A stretch of 64,000 bases of DNA from UBA11524 sp965646445 (lineage in GTDB: Bacteria > Bacillota > Clostridia > Christensenellales > Aristaeellaceae), in the NCBI GenBank assembly GCA_965646445.1, contig CBFFZW010000011.1:7156-71155 (forward strand), given 5' to 3'. Below the pieces are notes generated by a model. It had not been told where the DNA came from. It saw only the letters and a list, made by a program, of their open reading frames with translations, and did not search any database. Shown here in pieces: positions 1 to 6,250 of this stretch. The position numbers and the translations under genes were made by a program. Each line of letters starts with the position of its first letter. Within the stretch, counting starts at the first letter, position 1.

Positions 1-2
1 GC

Positions 3-164
3 GAGGACGGCCGCAAGTACTTTGCCCATACGCTGAATAATACCTGCGTCGCGCCGCCCCGGATGCTCATTGCCTTCCTGGAGAACAATCTGCAGGCGGA
101 TGGCCGGGTGCGCATCCCGGAAGCGCTGCGGATGTACATGGGCGGCAAGGAATACATCGGGTGA
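3..164 (+). CDS. serS: Seryl-tRNA synthetase, C-terminal fragment
   Basis: This is the 3' end of a gene that begins before the window; 53 residues and the stop are visible. The enzyme charges tRNA-Ser with serine. The fragment reads EDGRKYFAHTLNNTCVAPPR and then has the ending typical of SerRS, with ILEN-like LIAFLENN, a hydrophilic QADGRVRIPEALR segment and the terminal MGGKEYIG. This corresponds to the motif 3 tail (TLNGS.LAVGR) and the RPYMGG.E terminus of bacterial SerRS. In this protein the glycine-serine stretch is replaced by NNTCVAPPR. The stop codon is followed almost at once by copy A of the dispersed modular element and then by a strong terminator at 375-403. Confidence 0.85.
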   Translation, partial: EDGRKYFAHTLNNTCVAPPRMLIAFLENNLQADGRVRIPEALRMYMGGKEYIG

Positions 165-167
165 CGC

Positions 168-368
168 ATCAAAAAAGTCCAGGGAGGTGTCGGAGGGCCC
201 GCAGGCCCTCTGACCCTCAATCGAAAATCGGCGGCATGTACGGCGATTTTCGTGCTTTTTCGTCAGAAAAAGCCTCCTTACACGAACGAACGGCCGGGAG
301 AATGGCGGAGCCATTCGACCAGTGAGTGAGTGCAAAACTCAAAAAAGTGGCTTTGCCACTTTTTTGAT
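168..368 (+). repeat. Modular covarying element, copy A
   Basis: About 200 bp of non-coding sequence lies between the serS stop and its terminator. The ends form a perfect 11-bp inverted repeat (ATCAAAAAAGT at 168-178, ACTTTTTTGAT at 358-368). Inside are hairpins GAGGGCC/GGCCCTC, CGAAAATCG/CGATTTTCG, GCTTTTTC/GAAAAAGC and GAATGGC/GCCATTC, and a last hairpin AAAAAAGTGG/CCACTTTTTT. The linkers GGAGGTGTCGGAGG, CCTTACACGAACGAACGG and TTCGACCAGTGAG recur in copies C and D. It is one of five copies in the window. Confidence 0.85.
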
Positions 369-374
369 ACCTTG

Positions 375-403
375 AGGGAAACGGATTCGTCCGTTTCCCT
401 TTT
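375..403 (+). terminator. Intrinsic terminator after serS
   Basis: There is a perfect 11-bp stem AGGGAAACGGA / TCCGTTTCCCT with loop TTCG, followed by TTT. It would end transcription that has run through serS and element copy A. Confidence 0.75.
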
Positions 404-448
404 GCGACGGTCTGAAAATGCCGAAGTTCAGCAAAAATAGAAAATTTG

Positions 449-466
449 TGTCTAAAAGTGTCGCAA
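449..466 (+). promoter_or_regulatory. Tandem 0A-box-like sites
   Basis: TGTCTAA (449-455) and TGTCGCA (459-465) each match the Spo0A box TGTCGAA at 6 of 7 positions. They are direct repeats with a 10-bp period, the spacing at which Spo0A subunits bind side by side. They lie directly upstream of the -35 element at 470-475, so a Spo0A-type protein could activate or repress this promoter. This is a match by eye only. Confidence 0.45.
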
Positions 467-469
467 ATG

Positions 470-497
470 TTTACAAGTGGAATTTTTCTGTTATGCT
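470..497 (+). promoter_or_regulatory. Sigma-A promoter for the spo0A-C-like gene
   Basis: The -35 TTTACA (470-475), a 16-bp spacer and the -10 TATGCT (492-497) are preceded by TG at 489-490, giving an extended -10. The predicted start near 504 leaves a short leader to the ATG at 531. Confidence 0.6.
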
Positions 498-530
498 AAG
501 TCCATCTTGTAGAATAAGGGGCGTTCTTGC

Positions 531-923
531 ATGACAATCACAGAGGAATTGGTCAGACTCATCCTGGGGCCCACACGCTCAGACATCAGACCCCTTGTCG
601 TTGCCGTGGAGCACACGGGCAACCTGCTTTATCAGGAGAAGGTCATACAGAGCGACATCCACGTTACAACGGATATTTACCCCTTCGTTGCTGAAACCGT
701 CAGGAAAAAGGAATCGACCATTGCCAAATCCGTGGAGCGCCTGGCCATGCTGTGCTGGGAGTCCCTGGACGGAGAACAAATGATGCAGATCATCGGGAAA
801 TGCCTCAGCCGCCAGCCCGCGCCCCGGGAAATATTGTTTTACCTGGCCTTTTACGTTGAACATCAGCGTCCGTTTTATCCCGCGACCCTCAGTGAGCTTT
901 TCGCCCCTTCCATGGCCATATGA
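531..923 (+). CDS. Free-standing Spo0A effector (DNA-binding) domain protein
   Basis: This 130-residue protein resembles the C-terminal DNA-binding domain of Spo0A and has no receiver domain. The stretch from the conserved YP (residues 49-50) through the W of CWESLDGEQMMQIIG and on to its final G aligns without gaps to the YP...VERAIRHAIEVAW...LFG block of Spo0A: 25 residues from YP to W and 13 from W to G, the same spacing as Spo0A. The recognition-helix positions differ (IAKSVERLA in place of VERAIRHAI), so its DNA specificity may have changed. Without a phospho-acceptor domain it cannot be switched by the phosphorelay directly. Its promoter carries two 0A-like boxes. It is convergent with sigG, 23 bp away, which suggests a sporulation role. 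The start is the ATG preceded by AAGGGG. Confidence 0.75.
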   Translation: MTITEELVRLILGPTRSDIRPLVVAVEHTGNLLYQEKVIQSDIHVTTDIYPFVAETVRKKESTIAKSVERLAMLCWESLDGEQMMQIIGKCLSRQPAPREILFYLAFYVEHQRPFYPATLSELFAPSMAI

Positions 924-946
924 ACGACACGGAAACCGCCGTCCCT

Positions 947-1729
947 TCAAGTCACCTGCACATGCTTGCGCATATGAAGCAGCGCGTTCTTTTCCAGCCG
1001 GGATACCTGCGCCTGGCTGATGCCGATCTCACCCGCCACCTCCATCTGGGTTCTTCCCTCAAAAAACCGAAGCCGAAGGATTTTCTTTTCCCGCTCGTTC
1101 AGGCGCTGCATGGCTTCCTTGATGGCGATCTCCTCCAGCCAGGCGTCGTCGCGGCAGGTTTCGTCCCGCACCTGATCCATGATGTACAGGGCGTCGCCGC
1201 CGTCGTTGTAAACGGGCTCGAAAAGGCTCACCGGGTCCTGGATGGCCTCCAGGGCGAAAATCACGTCTTCCCGGGGAATGTGCATTTCCTCCGCGATTTC
1301 CGATACGGTGGGCTCCCGGTTCCACTGGCTTTGCAGCCGATCACGGGCTTGCAGGGCCTTGTAGGCGGTGTCCCGCATGGAGCGGCTGACACGGATAACG
1401 TTGTTGTCCCGCAAATAGCGGCGAATCTCACCGATAATCATGGGCACCGCATAAGTGGAGAAGCGGACGTTGAGGGTGGTATCGAAATTGTCCAGGGCCT
1501 TCATCAGGCCAATGCACCCTACCTGGAATAAATCGTCCGCGTTTTCACCGCGCCCGGAGAAGCGCTGGATCACCGAAAGCACCAGGCGCAGGTTGCCCTG
1601 GATGAACTCCTCCCGGGCGCCCTTGTCGCCGCTTTTGACCAGGGGAAACAATTCCCGCATCCGTTCAGCCGATAAAACCGGCAGGGAACCCGTGTCCACA
1701 CCGCAGATTTCAACCTTGCTGTACGCCAT
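947..1729 (-). CDS. sigG: RNA polymerase sporulation sigma factor SigG
   Basis: This 260-residue protein is the late forespore sigma factor, which directs RNA polymerase to forespore-specific promoters after engulfment. The N-terminus KVEICGVDTG.LPVL is a hallmark of SigG. It is followed by region 2 (NLRLVLSVIQRF, DDLFQVGCIGLMKA, RFSTYAVPMIIGEIRRYLRDN), region 3 (IRVSRSMRD, QDPVSLFEPVYNDGGD) and region 4 (LNEREKKILRLRFF, TQMEVAGEIGISQAQVSRLEK). The length is normal for the family. A strong ribosome site AGGAGG lies 8 bp before the ATG. Unlike the usual spoIIGA-sigE-sigG order with short gaps, sigE lies about 1.1 kb upstream behind a block of repeats, so sigG probably has its own promoter. No terminator was seen in the 23-bp gap to the convergent gene. 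Confidence 0.96.
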   Translation of the reverse strand: MAYSKVEICGVDTGSLPVLSAERMRELFPLVKSGDKGAREEFIQGNLRLVLSVIQRFSGRGENADDLFQVGCIGLMKALDNFDTTLNVRFSTYAVPMIIGEIRRYLRDNNVIRVSRSMRDTAYKALQARDRLQSQWNREPTVSEIAEEMHIPREDVIFALEAIQDPVSLFEPVYNDGGDALYIMDQVRDETCRDDAWLEEIAIKEAMQRLNEREKKILRLRFFEGRTQMEVAGEIGISQAQVSRLEKNALLHMRKHVQVT

Positions 1730-1950
1730 ACCTCATGCCTCCTGCAAACTGGATGTATGGAGTATGGCACCGGATTTTGCCTCCTAAACAGGGGTGACAA
1801 AAGGTAACAAAAACAGAATAATTTTGCGGAAATAGGCCTGATGGCAGGCAGCGGGGCGAAGGTTTTCAAGGGGTGAGGGGCGCCCCGACCGCCGTAGGGG
1901 CCGAGGGTTTCCAATAGAGCATTGGAAAGCCCCAAACGCCGGGCCCTGAA

Positions 1951-1998
1951 GGATTCCAAAGGGCGATCGGAAAGCCCTTTGGCCGCCCCGCAGGGCGG
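1951..1998 (+). repeat. 48-bp hairpin unit, copy 1
   Basis: It starts GGATTCCAAAGGGCGATCGG and contains the inverted pair CCAAAGGGC/GCCCTTTGG and then CCGCCCCG/CGGGCGG-like arms. A second copy in the same orientation lies at 2436-2482, where the last hairpin changes to CGCTCTGCAGAGCG and so keeps pairing while changing sequence. Confidence 0.7.
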
Positions 1999-2070
1999 AA
2001 TCCTCTGATGAACGAAAAAGTCTTTTGCAAAGGGACTTTCCCTTTGCAATTTTTTTGTTGATATAGGCTG

Positions 2071-2778
2071 TACTTTCTCTTCAGAGAAAGTACCAAAGAG
2101 GATTGGGGGCCGCCAAAGTTAACCTGCATGAGTGGCGGCCCCCAAACCCCCCGTGGCATAGCACGTTGTATGTAGTCATAAACAGCTACCAGCTAATACC
2201 GCCTCGCAGGGGCGGTCGTCCATCTCCATTGGAGCAGGCAAGTGTCCAGCAGGCGGCGGGGTTTTCGTCTGGTTTGGCTTCGCGGCGTGGTTGCACATGG
2301 GACTGGAACCCGTGGTTCCTAAGTCGGTTGTGGGGCTGGCAGTGTTGGTTCCTATACGGGGTCGGCGAAACCATCAGGGCCCCCACAGGGTGGCCCGCTT
2401 TGCATGTTTCCAAGCCCTCAAAGTTGCGGGCCGAAGGATTCCAAAGGGCGACCGGAAAGCCCTTTGGTCGCTCTGCAGAGCGAAACCCCTGTCGCGTAAC
2501 CCATTGCTCAAAGAAAAAACACCGCTGCAACAGCAACGGTGCCAGTCCCATGTGCAACCACGTCACGAAGCTAAACCAAACGAGAACCCCCGCTGCCTGC
2601 TGGACACTTACCTGCTCCGATGGAGTGGGCTGACCGCCCCTGCGAGGCGGTGTTAGCCGGTGGCTCGATTATAGCTACGCACATCGCGCTAAGCCACGGG
2701 GGGGCTGGGGGTGGCAACGGTGCATGTTGAATTTTGCCACCCCCAGACCTCTTTGCTACTTTCTCCGTGGAGAAAGTA
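2071..2778. repeat. Large imperfect inverted repeat between sigG and sigE
   Basis: The left arm 2071-2306 and right arm 2542-2778 are inverted copies of one roughly 237-bp sequence, separated by 235 bp. Matching landmarks are TACTTTCTC...GAGAAAGTA at both outer ends, CCCCCCGTGGC beside GCCACGGGGGG, CCGCCTCGC beside GCGAGGCGG, and GTTGCACATGGGACTGG beside CCAGTCCCATGTGCAAC. Each arm is itself built of smaller hairpins. The centre holds copy 2 of the 48-bp unit (2436-2482). No transposase gene is present. Confidence 0.8.
2436..2482 (+). repeat. 48-bp hairpin unit, copy 2
   Basis: This is a direct repeat of 1951-1998, starting GGATTCCAAAGGGCGACCGG. It lies in the spacer of the large inverted repeat and ends with the changed but still self-complementary hairpin CGCTCTGCAGAGCG. 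Confidence 0.65.
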
Positions 2779-2849
2779 GAGCCATGGCCAGCGCTCAAGA
2801 TCATATGAAAAAGATATCTGTACTTCCAAACATACCTCTTCCGTTTCAC

Positions 2850-3575
2850 TCAATTCGCCTGCCGCATCATTTCCCCGTGCAGCCGCTGAAGAATCCGCTT
2901 TTCCAGCCGCGAAATATAGCTCTGGCTGATCCCCAGGACATCCGCCACCTCTTTCTGCGTCATTTCCGGCTGGCCGGAGAGGCCGAAGCGCAGGTTCATG
3001 ATCTTCTGCTCCCGGGGGGTGAGGTGGGACAGGGCCGCGAAGAGCATCTGCTTTTCGGCGGTTTCCTCCAGGGAGCGGTACACCGTGTCCGCGTCGGTGC
3101 CCAGCACGTCGGAGAGCAGCAGCTCGTTGCCGTCCCAATCCGTCTTCAGCGGCTCGTCCAGGGAGACCTCCAGCTTGGTGCGGCTGTGGCGGCGCAGGAA
3201 CATCAGCACCTCGTTTTCAATGCAGCGGCTGGCATAGGTGGCCAGCTTGATTTTTTTCTGAGGATCGAAGGTGTTGACGGCCTTAATGAGGCCGATGGTG
3301 CCGATGGAAATGAGGTCTTCCAGCATGACGCCGGTGTTCTCGAACTTCCGGGCGATGAAGACCACCAGGCGCAGATTCCGCTCGATGAGCGTGCGGCGGA
3401 TGGCCCCGTCGTCCTCCTTCAGGCGACCGACCAGCGCAAGCTCCTCCTCGTGGGTCAGGGGAGCCGGAAGGGGATCGGGCCCGCCGATGTAGTACAGTTC
3501 GCTGGGCGTCAGGCGGGAAAGCATGGCGGTCAGCTGCTCGCGGGCCAGGGAGATCAGGCGGAAGGTCATGGACAT
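2850..3575 (-). CDS. sigE: RNA polymerase sporulation sigma factor SigE (pro-sigma-E)
   Basis: This 241-residue protein is the first mother-cell-specific sigma factor, made as an inactive precursor. The N-terminal 26-29 residues form the amphipathic pro-sequence that holds it at the septal membrane. The processing region reads SELYYIGG, matching the EVYYIGG of Bacillus pro-SigE. Region 2 is nearly invariant (IERNLRLVVFIARKFENTG, EDLISIGTIGLIKAVNTFDP, KIKLATYASRCIENEVLM), as are DWDGNELLLSDVLGTD and the region 4 helix-turn-helix TQKEVADVLGISQSYISRLE. The gene begins 5 bp after the stop of its protease gene spoIIGA, the normal operon pairing. Processing would follow a forespore signal that activates SpoIIGA (known for the family). 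Confidence 0.96.
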   Translation of the reverse strand: MSMTFRLISLAREQLTAMLSRLTPSELYYIGGPDPLPAPLTHEEELALVGRLKEDDGAIRRTLIERNLRLVVFIARKFENTGVMLEDLISIGTIGLIKAVNTFDPQKKIKLATYASRCIENEVLMFLRRHSRTKLEVSLDEPLKTDWDGNELLLSDVLGTDADTVYRSLEETAEKQMLFAALSHLTPREQKIMNLRFGLSGQPEMTQKEVADVLGISQSYISRLEKRILQRLHGEMMRQAN

Positions 3576-3579
3576 GGAA

Positions 3580-4380
3580 TCAGCCTCCTTGTGTGATGGG
3601 GACGGGCGCGGCGGCCTCGTCCTGGTCGATTAAGCTGGCGGGCACCAGCGCCTGAACGCCGTCGTAGCCGTCTGGGGACAGGCCCACCATGGCATGGACG
3701 CGGCGCCACAGGCCATCCTGAAGCAGATGGATCAGCTGAGGGCGGAAGACGGGCATCAGCGAAGGGCCTGCCACCGTGCGGACGCTGATGAGCCGCGTCC
3801 CCGGCGGAAGCTCTCCCGGCGGGGCGGGGGGAAGGAGCCGCTGAACCGCCCGGCGGGAGACCACGATGACGGGCAGTCCTGTGATGGGATCGCGCAGGAG
3901 GTTGCCGGTATCCACCAGGGCGGTGAGGGACACGCGGCCCGCCCCATGGAGGATGTCCACCGCCGCGCATCGGACGCCGCTCTGACGGCGCAGGCTTCCG
4001 GCCAGGGACGGCAAGGCGCCGCCGATGATGAGCAGCAGCGCCCATCCCGGCAGCGGCATGCCGCGAAGCAGCCGCATGGCGCCCGAAAGAATCAGGGAGA
4101 GCGCCAGGCACAGGAGCGCCAGCCTGCCCCTAAGGGCGCGGGGAACGCCTGGCCACGCCGCCAGTGGGGACAGTGCCACCACGGGCAGCATCGCCAGGAG
4201 GCGGAGGCGGTCGTCAGGCAGGAAGGCGGCGGCCAGCGCTGTCAGGGCGTCCAGCGCGGCGGTGAAAAGCAGCCGGAGCGGAGAGCGCCGGGTCAGCCCC
4301 GCCGCCGTCCCCAGGGCCAGCAGCAGGCTCAGGGCGCAGACCCACTGTTCCAGCACATACAGATAGCCGCTCACCCGCAT
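3580..4380 (-). CDS. spoIIGA: Sigma-E processing peptidase SpoIIGA
   Basis: This 266-residue membrane-bound aspartic protease cleaves the pro-sequence from sigma-E in the mother cell. The N-terminal half (about residues 5-125) consists of several hydrophobic membrane spans. The C-terminal cytoplasmic domain carries the catalytic motif LVDTGNLLRDPITGLPVIVV with Asp157 as the expected active-site residue. The start at 4380 was chosen because MRVSGYLYVLEQW begins the first membrane span and is preceded by AAGAAAGGGG; the frame stays open further upstream but that extension is arginine-rich and unlike the family. It is followed directly by sigE. Conservation is low outside the DTGN motif, as is usual for SpoIIGA. 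Confidence 0.9.
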   Translation of the reverse strand: MRVSGYLYVLEQWVCALSLLLALGTAAGLTRRSPLRLLFTAALDALTALAAAFLPDDRLRLLAMLPVVALSPLAAWPGVPRALRGRLALLCLALSLILSGAMRLLRGMPLPGWALLLIIGGALPSLAGSLRRQSGVRCAAVDILHGAGRVSLTALVDTGNLLRDPITGLPVIVVSRRAVQRLLPPAPPGELPPGTRLISVRTVAGPSLMPVFRPQLIHLLQDGLWRRVHAMVGLSPDGYDGVQALVPASLIDQDEAAAPVPITQGG

Positions 4381-4406
4381 GGTCGCCGCCCCTTTCTTGT
4401 GCAAGC

Positions 4407-4440
4407 AGTATAGCGCGGCACGCATCGGACGAGCGTCGAA
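4407..4440 (-). promoter_or_regulatory. Candidate spoIIGA promoter with 0A-like box
   Basis: On the minus strand a -10-like TATACT occupies 4412-4407, about 20 bp before the ribosome site. A CGTCGAA on the plus strand at 4434-4440 is one mismatch from the Spo0A box. It falls where a -35 would be if the spacer is stretched to about 22 bp, which is the known arrangement of the Bacillus spoIIG promoter. Tentative. Confidence 0.35.
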
Positions 4441-4543
4441 GGGCGGCGCGAAAATTGGCAGATGTCCGTACCTCATGGCAGGGAAGGGTCGGCCTGGCGG
4501 ACACAGACGCCTGCCGGGCCGCATAGGATGCAGGGGCGGACGA

Positions 4544-4562
4544 TTTATGCACGGTGCATAAA
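4544..4562. promoter_or_regulatory. Perfect 19-bp palindrome upstream of mazF
   Basis: TTTATGCAC-G-GTGCATAAA has 9-bp arms around a single central base, 40 bp before the mazF start codon. It looks like a dimeric repressor operator. A TTGACT at 4578-4583 lies just downstream and could be a -35 element. Confidence 0.5.
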
Positions 4563-4601
4563 AATTGGCCTGCCCTCTTGACTTCCCGGACGGAGTGTGA
4601 C

Positions 4602-4985
4602 ATGATGAAACGTGGAGAAATTTATCGGGCCGATCTCGACCCGGTCGTGGGCTCGGAGCAGGGCGGAATACGGCCGGTCGTTATCATCCAGAATAATATA
4701 GGCAACCAGCACAGCACCACGGTGATTGTGGCCGCTGTGACCACCAGGGACAAAAAGGCGCATCTGCCGGTGCATGTGCCCATCACGGCAGCGGAAAGCG
4801 GGCTGAAGCGGGATTCGGTGATCCTCACCGAGCAGGTGCGGACGCTGGAAAAGTCCAGGCTCAGCAAGCGCCTGGGCGTGCTGACGCCCGAGGCCATGCG
4901 GCGGCTGGACAAGGCGCTGGCGCTGTCCATGGGGGCCAGGGAGATCGGCAAAAGACAAGGAGGCAGTCATGAACCTGATGGATAA
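4602..4985 (+). CDS. MazF/PemK-family endoribonuclease toxin (EndoA-like)
   Basis: This 127-residue protein belongs to the MazF family of sequence-specific mRNA interferases. The N-terminus KRGEIYRADLDPVVGSEQGG is the family signature, followed by RPVVIIQNN, the VAAVTT strand and KRDSVILTEQVRTLEKSRL. The length is normal. The ATG at 4602 was preferred (a second ATG follows at once) because CGGAG lies 6 bp upstream; the reading frame extends further back but without family similarity. No MazE antitoxin gene is visible in the 220 bp on the 5' side, where only shadows of spoIIGA occur. Its 3' end overlaps yitT by 17 bp, so the two are probably co-transcribed. In Bacillus and Clostridia such chromosomal EndoA proteins usually have an upstream antitoxin, so this one is either orphan or paired elsewhere. 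Confidence 0.9.
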   Translation: MMKRGEIYRADLDPVVGSEQGGIRPVVIIQNNIGNQHSTTVIVAAVTTRDKKAHLPVHVPITAAESGLKRDSVILTEQVRTLEKSRLSKRLGVLTPEAMRRLDKALALSMGAREIGKRQGGSHEPDG

Positions 4986-5844
4986 GTGGCGGGATAAGAG
5001 CGCGCGCCGGGAGACGCTGACGGCGTATCTGCTGATTGTGCTGGGATGCATCCTGGGAGGCGCGACTTACCCGCTGTTCCTTCTGCCCAACAACATCGCG
5101 CCCGGCGGTCTGACCGGTGTGGCCACCATCCTGAACTTCATGCTGAACGTCCCCGTGGGCACGACCAGCATGCTGCTGAACATACCGCTGTTCCTCATTG
5201 GGTGGAAGGCCATGGGCCGGGTATTTGTCGTCCGCAGCCTGGTGGCAACGGTGCTGTTCTCCCTGAGCATCGACCTGATTCAGCTGCCCGCCGTCACCGT
5301 GGATCCGCTGCTGGGCAGCCTCTTTGGCGGCGCGGTGCTGGGGGCGGGCCTGGGGCTGATTCTGCGGGGCGGCGCGACCACCGGCGGCACCGATATGGTC
5401 GCCCGAATGGTACACCGACGCATCCCGGCCATCAGCATGGGCATGTTCCTGATGATGATCGACGGCCTGGTGGTGGTGGGCGCGGCGGTGGCCATCGGCA
5501 TAACCGAGGCCCTGTACGCGCTGATTACCATTGTGGTGACCAGCAAGGTGCTGGACATGGTGCTCACCGGCGTGTCCTCCAACAAGGCCTGCTATATCAT
5601 GTCGGAAAGCTGGGAGCGCGTGACCCAGCGAGTGATGACGGAAATGAATCGGGGTGTCACGCTTCTGGAGGCTAAGGGCGCCTATTCCGGCAGGGAACGG
5701 CCGGTGATCCTGTGCGTATGCAGCCCCATGGAGGTGACGCGGCTGAAAAACATCGTCCGCGAGGAGGACGAGGCGGCGTTCATGTTCGTCACCGAAGCCT
5801 TTGAGGCCCTGGGCGAGGGCTTTGCCAAGTGGAACGGGGAGTAA
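4969..5844 (+). CDS. YitT family membrane protein (DUF161/DUF2179)
   Basis: This 291-residue integral membrane protein has five to six hydrophobic spans in residues 15-190 (for example LTAYLLIVLGCILGGATYPL, NNIAPGGLTGVATIL, GAGLGLILRGGATTGGTDM) and a cytoplasmic C-terminal DUF2179 domain (about 205-285) with GVTLLEAKGAYSGRERPVIL and IVREEDEAAFMFVTEA. The motif PGGLTG and the GG.TTGGTD loop are typical of the YitT family, whose transport role is unknown. The start at 4969 has AGGAGG 5-6 bp upstream inside the end of mazF. It is followed by copy B of the modular element and a terminator at 6099-6132. Confidence 0.92.
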   Translation: MNLMDKWRDKSARRETLTAYLLIVLGCILGGATYPLFLLPNNIAPGGLTGVATILNFMLNVPVGTTSMLLNIPLFLIGWKAMGRVFVVRSLVATVLFSLSIDLIQLPAVTVDPLLGSLFGGAVLGAGLGLILRGGATTGGTDMVARMVHRRIPAISMGMFLMMIDGLVVVGAAVAIGITEALYALITIVVTSKVLDMVLTGVSSNKACYIMSESWERVTQRVMTEMNRGVTLLEAKGAYSGRERPVILCVCSPMEVTRLKNIVREEDEAAFMFVTEAFEALGEGFAKWNGE

Positions 5845-5886
5845 CCCCGTAGGAGCCTGACGACCATTCCGGGACATGATGATCCC

Positions 5887-5909
5887 CTGGCCGCGCTTTC
5901 CAATGAGAA
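5887..5909 (+). repeat. Left copy of terminator half flanking element B
   Basis: CTGGCCGCGCTTTCC, three variable bases and GAGAA match 6095-6117. In this copy the right arm has decayed (GGAACGG in place of AAGCGCGG), so it no longer forms a strong terminator, and the TTAGA that follows is also duplicated at 6131-6135. Confidence 0.65.
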
Positions 5910-5925
5910 GGAACGGTTAGACTGT

Positions 5926-6091
5926 TGGCAAATGATCGCGAAATAGCTGAGTAAATTGCCGTCTGCAAGACTGCAATCGTATCCGCCGGCTCTGCCGGCG
6001 GGGCGGGGAGTTTTTCTCCGCAAAATGTAATATTGCGGAGAAAAACATTCCTCAACTACCTCGACAAAGTGGCGGGAGCCACTTTGTCGAC
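5926..6091 (+). repeat. Modular covarying element, copy B
   Basis: This copy lies after yitT and shares its 5' module with copy E (AGCTGAGTAA, TTGCCGTC, ATCGTATC). Hairpins are CCGCCGG/CCGGCGG, then the conserved GGCGGGGAG, the long stem GTTTTTCTCCGCAA/TTGCGGAGAAAAAC, the conserved ATTCCTC, and the terminal hairpin TCGACAAAGTGGC/GCCACTTTGTCGA. The linkers GGCGGGGAG and ACATTCCT are shared with copies D and E. Confidence 0.8.
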
Positions 6092-6098
6092 ATGCTGG

Positions 6099-6132
6099 CC
6101 GCGCTTTCCGACGAGAAAGCGCGGCTTTTGTT
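6099..6132 (+). terminator. Intrinsic terminator after yitT
   Basis: A perfect 10-bp stem CCGCGCTTTC / GAAAGCGCGG with loop CGACGA is followed by CTTTTGTT. Its left half is duplicated at 5887-5909 on the other side of element B. Confidence 0.75.
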
Positions 6133-6175
6133 AGATTTTTGCATCTGGATGGGGAAAAGTTTGGTGAGAATCCTC

Positions 6176-6204
6176 TTTTCAAAACGTATGAATACTGTTA
6201 TAAT
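6176..6204 (+). promoter_or_regulatory. Sigma-A promoter for the BMP transporter
   Basis: The -35 TTTTCA (6176-6181), a 17-bp spacer and the -10 TATAAT (6199-6204) are preceded by TG at 6196-6197 (extended -10). The leader to the ATG is only about 40 nt, too short for a purine riboswitch. Confidence 0.75.
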
Positions 6205-6250
6205 GGAATCGGAGCGTTGATGCTCACAAAATGAGAGGGGATTCAAATTC

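Larger units (their letters stand above)
1730..2849. other. Repeat-filled gap between sigG and sigE
   Basis: About 1.1 kb has no credible gene. ORFs that cross it are frames through palindromes. It holds the sigG leader (1730-1800), a GC-rich hairpin block with a first copy of a 48-bp unit (1951-1998), and the large inverted repeat at 2071-2778. It is followed by about 70 bp of ordinary sequence downstream of sigE. Confidence 0.7.

Noticed and set aside
2103..2656. Open frames of 121-176 codons between sigG and sigE
   Set aside because: They run through the arms of the inverted repeat, have no ribosome site and no family resemblance, and similar frames appear on both strands because the region is palindromic.
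4379..4561. Possible antitoxin gene before mazF
   Set aside because: The 60-codon frame lies in the spoIIGA leader region, lacks a ribosome site and has no AbrB, Phd or ribbon-helix-helix pattern.
4578..4606. TTGACT-17-CATGAT promoter overlapping the mazF start codon
   Set aside because: The -10 would cover the start codon and force a leaderless or truncated transcript; probably chance, although TTGACT alone may belong to another promoter.
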